Source: Verrucomicrobiaceae bacterium
Lineage (GTDB): Bacteria; Verrucomicrobiota; Verrucomicrobiia; Verrucomicrobiales; Verrucomicrobiaceae
Reading direction: 5' to 3'
Assembly (NCBI GenBank): GCA_027487315.1
Contig: JAIYDW010000233.1
Span: 1-64,000, forward strand
DNA length: 64,000 nucleotides
This document shows positions 7,575 to 16,415 of the stretch, one piece after another. Below the pieces are notes generated by a model, which was not told the origin of the DNA, did no database searches, and saw nothing but the letters and a program-made list of their open reading frames with translations. Position 1 is the first letter of the stretch; every line of letters starts with the position of its first letter. Made by a program: the position numbers and the translations under genes.

Positions 7575-9401
7575 CTAACCTCCGAGGCGTGGGGGTTTGT
7601 TCTTTTTGTCTTTGGGGGCTTCGTCGCTTTTGTTGCCCATGGGGTTGAAGAAGGGATTTTTGGGTGGGGGACCGGCTTTGGGTTTGCGCTCGACCTTTTG
7701 GAGTTTGGGCTCGGGCATGTAGAGCTTCATGATGTAGGTCTGGAAGATGGAGAAGATGTTTTGAGTGGTCCAGTAGAGGGCGAGGGCGGAGGCGAAGCTG
7801 TAGCAGAAGAAGAGGAACATGAAGGGCATCAGCATGAAGATGCGCTGCTGCATTTTGTCGGCCGTTGCGGGCTGGGGGGTGACCTTCATTTGAAGGAACA
7901 TGGTGATGCCCATGACGATGGGGAGGGGGTTGACATCGAAGCCGGCCCACTGGGTGACGGTGTCGGGCATGGAGAGGTCGGTGACCCAGAGGAAGTCCTG
8001 GCCGCGGAGTTCGGCGGCATTTTGGAGGACGCGGAAGAAGCCAAAGAAGATGGGGATTTGCAGGAACATGGGGAGGCAACCACCGAGGGGGTTGACGCCG
8101 TAGTCGCGGTAAAGCTTCATCATTTCCTGCTGCTGTTTGGCAGGATCGTCCTTGTATTTTTCCTGAAGCTCTTTCATGAGCGGGGCGACGAGGCCCATGC
8201 GCTTCATGGCGTATTGTGATTTGGCTTGGAGGGGCCAGATGACAATGCGGATGAGCAGGGTCATGAGGATGATGGCGACGCCCCAGTTCCCGGACAGGCC
8301 GTGGAACCAGTTCATGATGTTGGTGAGGAGTTTGCTGATGGGGGTGAACCAGCCATAGAACATGACGAAGGAGCGCTGGCCTTCGATGGCTTTGAGGCGC
8401 TGGTATTCTTTGGGGCCGAGGAAGATTTCGTATTTCTTGGTGACGTTGGCGCCTGGGGCGAGGTCGATGGGAGGAAGCGAGATGGCGGCTTCGACCGCGA
8501 AGTCGGAGGCGGAGGCTTTGAGGGTGGAGAATTTGTCCTTGCTGTGATCGATGAGGAAGCGTGAGGCCCAGAGTTTGCCGGGTTCGTCCGGGGTGGCGGC
8601 ATGGGAGACGATGGTGGCGAAGAAGCGGCTCATGACGCCACCGAAGCGGAGGCGTGTGTAGCTTTCGCGAAACTCGGTTTTCTCCTCGCTGAACCAGCCG
8701 CCGGCGAAGGAGTTGGAATCTTTGGTGTCGGCATCGCCGGCGTTATTCCAGAAGAAGCCGGGTTTGAGGAGTTCGTCGGGGCTGAGGGAGGCGGCGGTGC
8801 CGGTGTAGAGGTAGAGTTCGCTGCTTTGGAAGGGGTTGGTGCCGCTGTTGGAGAGGGTGATTTCGAGATTGAGGAGGTGGGGGTCCGAGGTTTCGCCGGT
8901 GGAGGCGGAGAAGACCTTTTTGATTTTGAGTCCGTCGGTGGTGGTGCCTTCGAGGGTGACGCTGGTGTCGTCTTTGGCGGTGATTTGATAGGTGGCGGAA
9001 TCAAGGGCGGTGGCTTCGCGACGGAGCGCACCGACGGGTTCGTGGCGGGTGAGGCTCTTGGAGTATTGATTGAGGATGACGCCTTCGTGGTCGGCGAGGG
9101 TGGCTGTTTTGATGCCGCCGCCAAGCGTGCTGAATTCGTAGGTGACGCTGCCGATGGTGAGGCGATGGGTTTGTTCGGGCTGGGAAGCGGTGGCGGGTGG
9201 GGTGGTGCCTGGAGGAGTGGCGGTGATGCTGGCGGGATCCGTTGGAGCGGTGGCGGGTGCTTCAGGCTGGGCGGCGGCTTTGGCGGCGGCGGCTTGTTTG
9301 GCGATTTCGGCCTGGGCCTGAAGATTGAGCTGGCTGAAGTGCCAGTTTACGGCCATGCCGATGGCACAGATGATGATGACGATCCAGGCTTTACGATCCA
9401 T
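7575..9401 (-). CDS. yidC: Membrane protein insertase YidC
   Basis: Inner-membrane insertase acting with or without SecYEG. At 608 residues it is the long Gram-negative form. The N-terminal helix (WIVIIICAIGMAVNWHF) is followed by an Ala/Pro/Thr-rich linker and a large periplasmic domain to about residue 345. The conserved core then follows: GNWGVAIILMTLLIRI, a cytoplasmic hairpin with MKELQEKYKDDPAKQQQEMMKLY, and GCLPMFLQIPIFFGFFRVL. The tail is basic and proline-rich, a feature linked to ribosome contact in other YidC proteins. It is the last gene of rpmH-rnpA-yidD-yidC, 45 bases after yidD. Confidence 0.97.
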   Translation of the reverse strand: MDRKAWIVIIICAIGMAVNWHFSQLNLQAQAEIAKQAAAAKAAAQPEAPATAPTDPASITATPPGTTPPATASQPEQTHRLTIGSVTYEFSTLGGGIKTATLADHEGVILNQYSKSLTRHEPVGALRREATALDSATYQITAKDDTSVTLEGTTTDGLKIKKVFSASTGETSDPHLLNLEITLSNSGTNPFQSSELYLYTGTAASLSPDELLKPGFFWNNAGDADTKDSNSFAGGWFSEEKTEFRESYTRLRFGGVMSRFFATIVSHAATPDEPGKLWASRFLIDHSKDKFSTLKASASDFAVEAAISLPPIDLAPGANVTKKYEIFLGPKEYQRLKAIEGQRSFVMFYGWFTPISKLLTNIMNWFHGLSGNWGVAIILMTLLIRIVIWPLQAKSQYAMKRMGLVAPLMKELQEKYKDDPAKQQQEMMKLYRDYGVNPLGGCLPMFLQIPIFFGFFRVLQNAAELRGQDFLWVTDLSMPDTVTQWAGFDVNPLPIVMGITMFLQMKVTPQPATADKMQQRIFMLMPFMFLFFCYSFASALALYWTTQNIFSIFQTYIMKLYMPEPKLQKVERKPKAGPPPKNPFFNPMGNKSDEAPKDKKNKPPRLGG

Positions 9402-9446
9402 GAGTATTAAAGAAGGGGGAGGAGTCTGGTGGCTGAGGGGAAAAAA

Positions 9447-9701
9447 TCAAGAGTGGCTATGAGGGTGCTGCGAGGGAGGGACGGGGTCGTCACCTTGGCC
9501 GCCCCAGGGGTGGCAGCGGCCGATGCGGCGAAGGCCGAGCCAGGAGCCGCGTAGGAAGCCGTGGCGTTCGACGGCTTGCAGGAAGTATTCGGAGCAAGTG
9601 GGATGGAAGCGGCAGCCGGAGCCGGGTCCGCCGAGGAAATGGATGACTGGCGAGAGGAAGCGCTGATAGAAGCGGATGAGGAGCCGAACGAGGGGTTTCA
9701 T
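9447..9701 (-). CDS. yidD: Membrane protein insertion efficiency factor YidD
   Basis: A small amphipathic protein of 84 residues that assists YidC-dependent insertion at the inner face of the membrane. It has the family core [21 protein letters not shown] and [15 protein letters not shown], with the conserved Cys residues and the H-P-W-G motif. Its ATG overlaps the end of rnpA by 4 bases, as in many genomes, so translation is probably coupled. Confidence 0.95.
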   Translation of the reverse strand: MKPLVRLLIRFYQRFLSPVIHFLGGPGSGCRFHPTCSEYFLQAVERHGFLRGSWLGLRRIGRCHPWGGQGDDPVPPSQHPHSHS

Positions 9702-10087
9702 TCGGCAGCGGGAGGGCGAGGCCGGGGGGCGTTGGCGAATTCGGGTCGCAAGATGCCGGAGCGGCGTGCGACATGGAGCCAGTCTTTTTCGAGTTCGGCC
9801 TGGGTGAGTTGGGGGGCGCGCCAGCGGGCGATGATGGCCCAGTGCCAGCCGGGGGCGAGGTGAGGCTGGTGTTTGCGGATAATTTCACGCAAGCGGCGAC
9901 GGACGGTATTGCGCTCGACGGCGCCGCCAATTTTTTTGCCTGTGATGAGACCAAAGCAGAAGTGAGGGAGTTTGTCGACGGGTCTGGCGGAAAGCACCAG
10001 AGACCTACCGGCCTGGGTCTTGCCCTCCTTACGAAGCTGGGCGAAGTCACTGGACTGCTTCAGCCGCAGGTGAGAGGGCAGACGCAT
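9698..10087 (-). CDS. rnpA: Ribonuclease P protein component
   Basis: Protein subunit of RNase P, which matures tRNA 5' ends together with the catalytic RNA (not in this window). At 129 residues it is close to family size. [27 protein letters not shown] (residues ~45-72) contains the conserved RNR-type basic helix, here in the form [11 protein letters not shown]. The N-terminal [15 protein letters not shown] is the usual substrate-cleft strand. It lies 40 bases after rpmH and overlaps yidD by 4 bases. Confidence 0.95.
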   Translation of the reverse strand: MRLPSHLRLKQSSDFAQLRKEGKTQAGRSLVLSARPVDKLPHFCFGLITGKKIGGAVERNTVRRRLREIIRKHQPHLAPGWHWAIIARWRAPQLTQAELEKDWLHVARRSGILRPEFANAPRPRPPAAE

Positions 10088-10127
10088 GGGGGAGAAGCCC
10101 GGAGGAAGGACCGGGCTTCCAGCTCAA

Positions 10128-10307
10128 TCAGCTTTGGGTGTGGCGAGCGTAGTGGACCTCGACGCCTTTTGGAACAAGGCGCTTGCGGCCTTGACGACGA
10201 CGACGGCGGATGATGTCCTGGCCGTTTTTGGTTTTCATTCGGGCGCGAAAGCCGAATTGGCGCTTACGGGTCCGCTTGGAAGGTTGGTAGGTCCTTTTGG
10301 TGCTCAT
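10128..10307 (-). CDS. rpmH: 50S ribosomal protein L34, C-terminally extended
   Basis: L34 of the large ribosomal subunit. The signature reads [20 protein letters not shown] near residues 4-23, then MKTKNGQ, a run of five Arg residues and GRKRL. The protein has 59 residues, whereas L34 is usually 44-46; the surplus is a C-terminal tail after GRKRL ([15 protein letters not shown]). It is first in the rpmH-rnpA-yidD-yidC cluster and has a good -35 box upstream. dnaA, often found next to rpmH, is not in this window. Confidence 0.96.
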   Translation of the reverse strand: MSTKRTYQPSKRTRKRQFGFRARMKTKNGQDIIRRRRRQGRKRLVPKGVEVHYARHTQS

Positions 10308-10392
10308 GGGGTGTTATCGTCGTTGAAAATGGGGGACTGATCGGTTCCGAAAGACAGGCAAAAGGCCAGACGGCTGGATCAGAAGGGCAGGG

Positions 10393-10420
10393 AGGCTAGC
10401 AGGAAGACGGGGGTTGTCAA
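10393..10420 (-). promoter_or_regulatory. Probable sigma-70 promoter of rpmH-rnpA-yidD-yidC
   Basis: On the minus strand a perfect TTGACA (10415-10420) is followed after 16 bases by TAGCCT (10393-10398). This predicts a start about 80 bases before the rpmH ATG. The -10 box matches at only three positions, so the call is moderate. The gap between rpmH and the tRNA gene holds nothing else recognised. Confidence 0.5.
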
Positions 10421-10500
10421 ATGCCGGGCGACGAAATCACCCATTTAATTCACTGATCTTAAAGATCGGGACCTTGATGAAGCCATGTCGTTTTGGGAGA

Positions 10501-10575
10501 TGGTGCGCGGTACAGGGTTCGAACCTGTGACCCCCACCATGTCAAGGTGATGCTCTACCACTGAGCTAACCGCGC
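10501..10575 (-). tRNA. tRNA-Val (anticodon GAC), CCA encoded
   Basis: Read on the minus strand: acceptor stem GCGCGGT pairs with ACCGCGC, followed by discriminator A and encoded CCA. The D arm is GCTC-AGTGGTA-GAGC. The anticodon loop is TTGACAT with GAC at the centre, decoding GUC/GUU valine codons. The T arm has loop TTCGAAC. All stems close without mismatches in the arms checked. It is a single tRNA 193 bases upstream of rpmH on the same strand. Confidence 0.95.
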
Positions 10576-10741
10576 AATCAAGGAAGGGTCGGAAAGGAAG
10601 CAGATAAGGGGAATGTGGCAACCGGTTTTTTGAGGTAGGGAAGAAGAAGGTGAATGAAGGGGTCGATTCCACTGGCGGGCAATTTTTAGAAGAGGTGAAA
10701 AAGGGCTGGTGGGGTGAGTTGTGGAAGCTAGAGTCGCCTGA

Positions 10742-11707
10742 GTGAAAGGTTTTTTTCAACTTTTGGCAGGGGCTGCAGTGATTGGTGTGGCTGGACCATT
10801 GGCGGCGGGATCGATGACGCGCGTGATGTTGAGATCGGGAGCGGAGGTTCGGGGGGAAGTGCTGAAGGAGCGTGAGGAGGCGGTGTTGCTGGATTTGGGT
10901 TACACGGTTTTGACGTTGCCGAAGGCGGAGATCTTGGAGATGAAGGCGGATGCGGAGGGAGAAGAGGGTAAGGGTGCGAGCGGTGAGGGAACGATGAGGA
11001 AGGAAGATTTGGTGTCGCACGAGGCGGGGAGGAAGGAAATGAGTGTGGAGGAGAATGTGAAGCGTGTGGCTGAGGCGGTGGTGCAGATTCAGACGGCGTC
11101 GGGATTGGGCTCAGGGTTTGTGATCAATTCGATGGGGCATGTGGTGACGAACCAGCATGTGATTGCGGGAGAGCAGGAGATTCGGGTGGTGATGTATCGA
11201 CAACGGCCTGGGGGGCTGGAGAAGGTGACTTTCGAGAAGGTCAAAATTGTGGCGATGAATGGCTTTTTGGATTTGGCGTTGTTGCAAATTGATGATGAGA
11301 CGGTGGCGGAGTTGCCAACGGTGGTGGTGGAGGATGATGAGGGATTGGTGCAGGGGGAGCGGGTGTTTGCGATCGGGAGTCCTTTGGGGTTAGAGCGGAC
11401 GGTTTCGCAGGGAATTGTGAGTGTGCGGGCGCGGGAGAATCAGGGGCGGTGGTACATTCAGACGACGACACAGATCAATCCGGGGAACTCGGGTGGGCCG
11501 TTGTTTAATCTGAGGGGGGAAGTGGTGGGAGTGACGAACATGAAGGTGGCCGGGGTGGGTGTTGAGGGGGTGGGGTTTGCGATTCCGGCCGGGTTGATGA
11601 AGCAATTTTTGCAGAGCCGTGAGGCCTTTGCGTTTGATCCGCGAAATGCGAACAGCGGATTCCGATACCTGACGCCACCGACCAGTCAGCCTGCCAAAGG
11701 CGAGTAG
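10742..11707 (+). CDS. Secreted trypsin-like serine protease (DegP/HtrA-like, no PDZ)
   Basis: Periplasmic or surface serine protease of 321 residues. The start is GTG; the following ~24 residues (FFQLLAGAAVIGVAGPLAAG) form a signal peptide. The catalytic triad can be placed: H139 in VTNQHVIAG, D177 in LDLALLQID and S250 in INPGNSGGPLF. Residues ~25-65 form a small domain before the protease core (VMLRSGAEVRGEV). No PDZ domain follows, unlike DegP or DegS, so the protein is probably a simple quality-control or processing protease. The gene ends with TAG. Confidence 0.88.
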   Translation: MKGFFQLLAGAAVIGVAGPLAAGSMTRVMLRSGAEVRGEVLKEREEAVLLDLGYTVLTLPKAEILEMKADAEGEEGKGASGEGTMRKEDLVSHEAGRKEMSVEENVKRVAEAVVQIQTASGLGSGFVINSMGHVVTNQHVIAGEQEIRVVMYRQRPGGLEKVTFEKVKIVAMNGFLDLALLQIDDETVAELPTVVVEDDEGLVQGERVFAIGSPLGLERTVSQGIVSVRARENQGRWYIQTTTQINPGNSGGPLFNLRGEVVGVTNMKVAGVGVEGVGFAIPAGLMKQFLQSREAFAFDPRNANSGFRYLTPPTSQPAKGE

Positions 11708-11766
11708 GTGTCGAGGGTGAACGAAGAGAAGATGCCTGAACCGAAATGCCCCAAAAATCTGATTTC

Positions 11767-13644
11767 ATGAAAAAAACCGTCATCGCGCAATCCCTGTTGG
11801 TCCGCCCCTTGGCGGGAGTGAGTTTTAGTTTGTTGCTGAGCCTGCTGGGAGGGGTATCCGAGGTTGAAGCGAAGGAGGAGTGGTTGCCTTTGCTGCCGGA
11901 GAAAACGATTGCGGTGCTATCGATCAAGAACACGCCTGAGTTGGTGGCGGACTGGGATGGGAGTTCGCTTGGCCGTTTTCTGGAAGATCCGGCGGTGTTG
12001 AAATGGTTGGCACCGCTTTATGAGGAGGGTGAAGCGCCTTGGGACCGAATGCTGAAGGAGGTTTCTGGATCGGGCTTGCGCGAACAGCTTTCCTTCTTTC
12101 CGGGAGCTTCCATGACGGCCTTTTTGCCGCCGAACGAGGAGACGGGAAGTAGTGAGCCGATTTATTTGGCATTGAGTGAGATTGGCGAGAAGAAAGCGGA
12201 GTTGATGGGGAGTTTGGATAAGCAGGCTGAGGTCAAGATGAAGGAGGATGATGAGTTGAAGGTGGGCGAAGCTGAAATCGAGGGGGTGGCGGTTAAGACT
12301 GTCGGTGCTGGTGAGGGGGATGAGGCGAATTGGGTGCTTGCCTGGGCGGAGGTTGATGGAGTGTTGGTCGAGTCGAATGATCGGAAGACGATCACGGAGA
12401 CGATTCAGGGGATGCAGAAAGGTGCGGCGGGTGAGCAGGATGATTTGCGGGCGAATTTTGCCCGGTTTCGCGAGATCGCGGAAGGGGCGGGAGATTTGGT
12501 ACTGTATGTGGATGCGGGAACGCTTCTGGAGAAGGTGACGGAGTCGATGGCAGGGGCTGGCGGTGCTGAGCCGCAGGCGGCGAATCCGTTTTCGCCTGAG
12601 TTGGTGATGGGGGCGTTGAATTTGGAAGAGATTCGGGGCTTTGGGTTGTCGATTGATTTGCAGGAGGGGGCTTCCCGGGTGGACTTAGCGCTGATGCACA
12701 AAGAGAAGCCACAGGGATTGATTGTGAACTTGATGCATGGGGTGGATACGAATGTGGAGTTGCCGGGATTTGTGCCAGCGGACATGGCATCGGCGAGTGT
12801 GAGTCGGTGGAGCCTGTTGAAGTTTTATGATGGGTTGATGAGCACCTTGAATGGCTTCGGGCCGATGGTCGGGGGCATGGTGCAGATGCAACTGGGGGGG
12901 GTGGAACAGCAGATGGGGATCAAGCTGCGTGATGATTTGTTTGCGACGACCGATGATGAAATCATTCAGTTGGGCGCGATGTCGAAAGTGGGTGGCGCAC
13001 CGGGGCAGGTGATGGGGATCAAGTTGAAGGATGCGAAGCGATTTGGGGCGGCCATGGAAGCGATCAAAAAGATGGCGGGGAATGGATTTGGGGTGTTTGA
13101 GGAGGTCGATGTGGCCGGGTTCAAGGTCTTCAAGATCAAGGCCAATCTGGCGGCGGCTCAGCCTGAAGGTGGGGCGAATGAGATGGCGTATACGGTGGCG
13201 AAGGATTACTTTCTTTTTTCCTCCGGCACGATGGAAGCCTTGAACAAAGTGTTGAACCGGATGGCTGATCCTTCGGGCCCCACGCTTTGGGATGATGCGA
13301 GCGTGAAGTCGGCGCTGGCGGCTCTGCCTGCGAATGCGACCGGATTGGGGGTGTCTGATGGAAGTGCGATGGTCAAGACGATGCTGACAGCGATGATGAC
13401 CGCGCAGGGAGCGATGGCGGCTGGCGGAGGGAAGGCGAAGAAAGGAAAAGAGAAAGGGAAGGCCAAGGATGACGAGGGTGAAGAGGAAGGGGCTGAGGCA
13501 GGTGGCGGGCAGTGGTTTGATCCAGATGCGACGCCAGGGGATGAGGTGTTTGAGCGGTATTTTGGAAAGAGTAGCACGGGGAGTTACACTCTTGACGATG
13601 CGGCGCATTATCGAATGGTTTCGCAGCCGGCTGAGGCCCAGTGA
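11767..13644 (+). CDS. Secreted protein of unknown function
   Basis: A 625-residue exported protein. The ATG giving MKKTVIAQSLL and a hydrophobic segment is preferred over an in-frame start 21 bases upstream. The N-terminus after the signal peptide (LLPEKTIAVLSIKNTPELV) and the repeated pattern of strand-rich segments resemble the DUF3352-like proteins common in Planctomycetes and Verrucomicrobia, but no catalytic motif is visible. Residues ~555-580 are a Lys/Glu/Gly-rich low-complexity stretch (KAKKGKEKGKAKDDEGEEE). It starts 59 bases after the protease gene, so co-expression with it is plausible. Confidence 0.6.
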   Translation: MKKTVIAQSLLVRPLAGVSFSLLLSLLGGVSEVEAKEEWLPLLPEKTIAVLSIKNTPELVADWDGSSLGRFLEDPAVLKWLAPLYEEGEAPWDRMLKEVSGSGLREQLSFFPGASMTAFLPPNEETGSSEPIYLALSEIGEKKAELMGSLDKQAEVKMKEDDELKVGEAEIEGVAVKTVGAGEGDEANWVLAWAEVDGVLVESNDRKTITETIQGMQKGAAGEQDDLRANFARFREIAEGAGDLVLYVDAGTLLEKVTESMAGAGGAEPQAANPFSPELVMGALNLEEIRGFGLSIDLQEGASRVDLALMHKEKPQGLIVNLMHGVDTNVELPGFVPADMASASVSRWSLLKFYDGLMSTLNGFGPMVGGMVQMQLGGVEQQMGIKLRDDLFATTDDEIIQLGAMSKVGGAPGQVMGIKLKDAKRFGAAMEAIKKMAGNGFGVFEEVDVAGFKVFKIKANLAAAQPEGGANEMAYTVAKDYFLFSSGTMEALNKVLNRMADPSGPTLWDDASVKSALAALPANATGLGVSDGSAMVKTMLTAMMTAQGAMAAGGGKAKKGKEKGKAKDDEGEEEGAEAGGGQWFDPDATPGDEVFERYFGKSSTGSYTLDDAAHYRMVSQPAEAQ

Positions 13645-13969
13645 TTGGCTGGGCTGGAGGGGCAGCGCTGAGCTTGGTGCTGTTCCTTCGGACTGGTTTG
13701 CGCGGGCTGAGGATTGGACTCTTTGGGAACGTGCTAACTGGGGTTAGTGATGATTTCCACGTGTTTGATTGGGTTGGGGACGATGGTTCGGAGGGGTTGA
13801 CTGTTGTGTTTTGTGGGGTCGAGGTGGATTTTCGGGAAGTGACGAATTCAATTTTGTGAGAATTGTGTCTCAAATATGCCAAGATTATCAATTTTAGAAA
13901 GAATATGCTTTCTTATTGTGTGATTTGGAATAGAGATCATGGGTATTCGACTTTTACCTCTTTGTTGCC
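13645..13969. other. Intergenic region with AT-rich patch
   Basis: 325 bases without a convincing gene. A 72-codon frame starting at 13641 (GTG overlapping the previous stop) has no recognisable protein pattern. From about 13850 to 13935 the sequence becomes clearly AT-rich compared with the G-rich surroundings. It contains the small inverted repeat AGAAAG-AATATG-CTTTCT. This patch probably holds the promoter of the downstream ATPase gene, but no box pair is good enough to mark. Confidence 0.4.
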
Positions 13970-16327
13970 GTGATTGAGCCTTCTTCTTCTGACTCTGAAC
14001 CTCGTAGCGAGGACCCGGTTTTGCCGGGAGTGAATCCATTTGCTGTGGACGTTTGTCCGGGGCCGTATGGGGTGATGGAGGAGGATTCGGTAGGGGCGCT
14101 GAATGCGGATGTTTTGGAGCGTTTGAGTCAGGCTGTGGAGGAGCAGCAGGGGGGGGCTGGCAAGGTGGGGGGGCAGCCTTTGGTGCTTTTGACGGCGCCT
14201 CGGGCTGGGTATGGGAAGACGCATTTGCTGGGTCGTTTGACGGCGTCAGGGGGGCAGCAATGGTTGATTTTGCCGCTGGCCTTCAGGACGGGGGATGAGG
14301 TGACGCGGATCAATGTGGCGCGGCGGGGCTTGGAGGCGTTGGAGAGGGCTGAGAGCGGGGTGACTGGTTGGTCGGTTTTGCGGGAGGTTTCGGCCGGGGT
14401 GACGTCAAGTTTGTTGCGGCAGTTGATTGAGAATGGGAAGCTGCCTTGCGCGAATCCGGAGCAGGCGTTGAAGGTTTTGTCGGGGCCGGTGCATGAGATT
14501 TTCAGTCAGGCAGGACAGGCGCATTTGATTGGGGAGTGGCTGCGGAAGCATGTGGCGCAATTGCGCAAGCCGATGGCGGATTTGGCAAGCCGGATCACGG
14601 GAGTGGTGACACCTGCGGAGGCTGAAGTTTGGTTGCAGGCGTTTGTGGCGCAGGCCTTGGACGGACAGGGAGCGGGTTTGGCATCGCTGAGGCAGTTGGC
14701 GACACAGTCGGAGGAGAGTTGCGGCGTGGCGATGAAATTGATGGGGATTTGGCGGCCGGTGGTGTTGCTGGTGGACCATTTGGATGGGTTTTATCGGAAT
14801 GCGGAGGCGGGGCTTCAAATTGCGACGCTGCTCTTGGATTTGGCGGAGTTGGATGGGCATCCGGTGGTGTTGAGTTTGAATCAGGATGTCTGGCAGGCGA
14901 CGTTTGGGCATCACCTGCCGAGCGCGTTGGAGGATCGGCTGACGGCGTCGCGCTTGCTGTTGCGGGGTTTGACTGAAGAGGAGGCGAGTGAAATGGTGGC
15001 GCTGCGGTTGAATCGAGGGGGGATTGAGCCGAAGTTGGCGCGAGCGTTTGAGGACTTTTTGGATGTGCCCCGGTATTTCATGGGGCGGCCCTTGGGGTCG
15101 GTTTCGGCGCGGGTGTTTTTGCGGCATGCGGCGCAGCAGTGGGCGGTGTATCGGCATTCGATTCCGCATGAAGGGATGCGGCAGGGAGTGGCGAGCGATC
15201 CTGAGGCGTTTTTGGATGAGGATGAGGGGGGCGAAGGGACAATGGGATTGCTGCCGATGGTTCAGGGGCGACCCGGGAGTGTTTTGGATTCGCCTTTCCA
15301 GCTGAGCAAGCCGGAGATTTTCGACGCTGACACGCAGGCCTTGGTGAGGCAGGTGTCAGGCGGGTTGAAGGAGCCGAGAGCGGCATTGCCTCAAGATGAG
15401 GTGCCTGTGGCGAAGGCAGACAGTCCAACGGTGTCGCCTTTCAAGATGGTGGAGTCTGCTTCAGGGGAAGAGGATGGGCCGACCGGGCTATTGAATGAGG
15501 AAGAGGAAGCACCGCTGGTGGAAGGCGGGCCTGCGGAGGCTGTCAATTTGGAGGCGGGAAGGGTGCAGGGGAGTTTTGAGAAGTTGAGGGAGATGCTGGA
15601 CCGGTTGCGGCAATCGAACGGGATTCAGACGCAGTCGAGTGCGACGCCAGCGAAGGTGGAGGAGCGGGTGCGGCCGACGCCGGAGGCGGCTCAACCGGCG
15701 CCTTCAGGGGAAGCGGTGGCGCGAGCGGCATTGATGGGGCGGTTTGAAGCCTTGAAATTGCAGATGAGTGGCGAGGCTGAGGCGCGGCCATTGGATGGGA
15801 CACGGTTGATGGAACTGATTCGACTGGCCGGGCGGCGGTTTCCTTTGGTGCGGCCTGCGGAGCATGAGTTAGCGGGCATGCCGGAGCGGCCTGTGATGGG
15901 GTGGACGCTGAGAGGGGCGGAGATTTTGTTTGCGCCGATGGGGGTGGTCGAAGGCGCGTTTTGGAAGGGGTTGTCGGTGTATGCGGCAGGGAGAGCGGCG
16001 GCGGGCAGGGAGGTGGCCGAGAGCACTGGGGAAGCGGCGCCGAATTTCAAGGTGGTGGTGTTCAAATCGGTGCATGAGAATGGGGCGTGGGGGAGTCTGT
16101 TTTCCGGGCCGCAGTTTCCGGAGACGTTGAAGCCCTGGGTGGATGTGGTGCATTTGGATGGGCGAAGCATTGCGGCGTTGTATGCGATGCAGCGGATCAT
16201 TCGGGAGGCGGAGATGGGGACCTTGCAGGCGGCTCCGCAGCAGGTGATGAGTGTTTTGGCCAGGGAATTGGACTTTTTTTGGAAGCGGATCACGCGTCCG
16301 TTGACGGTGAAACAAGGCACGGACTGA
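13970..16327 (+). CDS. Large P-loop ATPase of unknown function
   Basis: A 785-residue protein with an N-terminal nucleotide-binding domain. Walker A is APRAGYGKTHLL (residues ~76-87) and Walker B is VVLLVDHLDGF near residue 265, an arrangement typical of AAA/ORC or STAND-like ATPases. Residues ~400-600 are acidic and probably disordered. Residues ~590-785 form a second, unrecognised domain. No signal peptide or membrane helix is evident. The GTG start is the first usable codon in the frame; an internal ATG at residue 36 is an alternative. It is followed at 88 bases by purF, with no clear link. Confidence 0.6.
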   Translation: MIEPSSSDSEPRSEDPVLPGVNPFAVDVCPGPYGVMEEDSVGALNADVLERLSQAVEEQQGGAGKVGGQPLVLLTAPRAGYGKTHLLGRLTASGGQQWLILPLAFRTGDEVTRINVARRGLEALERAESGVTGWSVLREVSAGVTSSLLRQLIENGKLPCANPEQALKVLSGPVHEIFSQAGQAHLIGEWLRKHVAQLRKPMADLASRITGVVTPAEAEVWLQAFVAQALDGQGAGLASLRQLATQSEESCGVAMKLMGIWRPVVLLVDHLDGFYRNAEAGLQIATLLLDLAELDGHPVVLSLNQDVWQATFGHHLPSALEDRLTASRLLLRGLTEEEASEMVALRLNRGGIEPKLARAFEDFLDVPRYFMGRPLGSVSARVFLRHAAQQWAVYRHSIPHEGMRQGVASDPEAFLDEDEGGEGTMGLLPMVQGRPGSVLDSPFQLSKPEIFDADTQALVRQVSGGLKEPRAALPQDEVPVAKADSPTVSPFKMVESASGEEDGPTGLLNEEEEAPLVEGGPAEAVNLEAGRVQGSFEKLREMLDRLRQSNGIQTQSSATPAKVEERVRPTPEAAQPAPSGEAVARAALMGRFEALKLQMSGEAEARPLDGTRLMELIRLAGRRFPLVRPAEHELAGMPERPVMGWTLRGAEILFAPMGVVEGAFWKGLSVYAAGRAAAGREVAESTGEAAPNFKVVVFKSVHENGAWGSLFSGPQFPETLKPWVDVVHLDGRSIAALYAMQRIIREAEMGTLQAAPQQVMSVLARELDFFWKRITRPLTVKQGTD

Positions 16328-16329
16328 GA

Positions 16330-16349
16330 TTGTGACGAACAGTTCACAA
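16330..16349. promoter_or_regulatory. Inverted repeat upstream of purF, possible operator
   Basis: Perfect 6-base arms TTGTGA and TCACAA separated by 8 bases, lying between the ATPase stop and the purF start. The arms resemble half-sites of CRP/FNR-type regulators, but the spacing (8 rather than 6) does not fit the standard CRP site. The regulator is unknown. Confidence 0.3.
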
Positions 16350-16415
16350 CCCGTGCTTGCATGAGGGCGATTGACCGCTAAAGAGGCGGCGGGCGAGTGT
16401 CCCAACCATCCATTT

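Noticed and set aside
9400-10740. Replication origin next to rpmH-rnpA
   Set aside because: No dnaA, dnaN or clustered DnaA boxes were seen, although rpmH often lies near oriC.
13641-13859. 72-codon frame starting at the GTGA overlap after the secreted protein gene
   Set aside because: No recognisable domain or ribosome site; the hydrophobic start is too short to be convincing.
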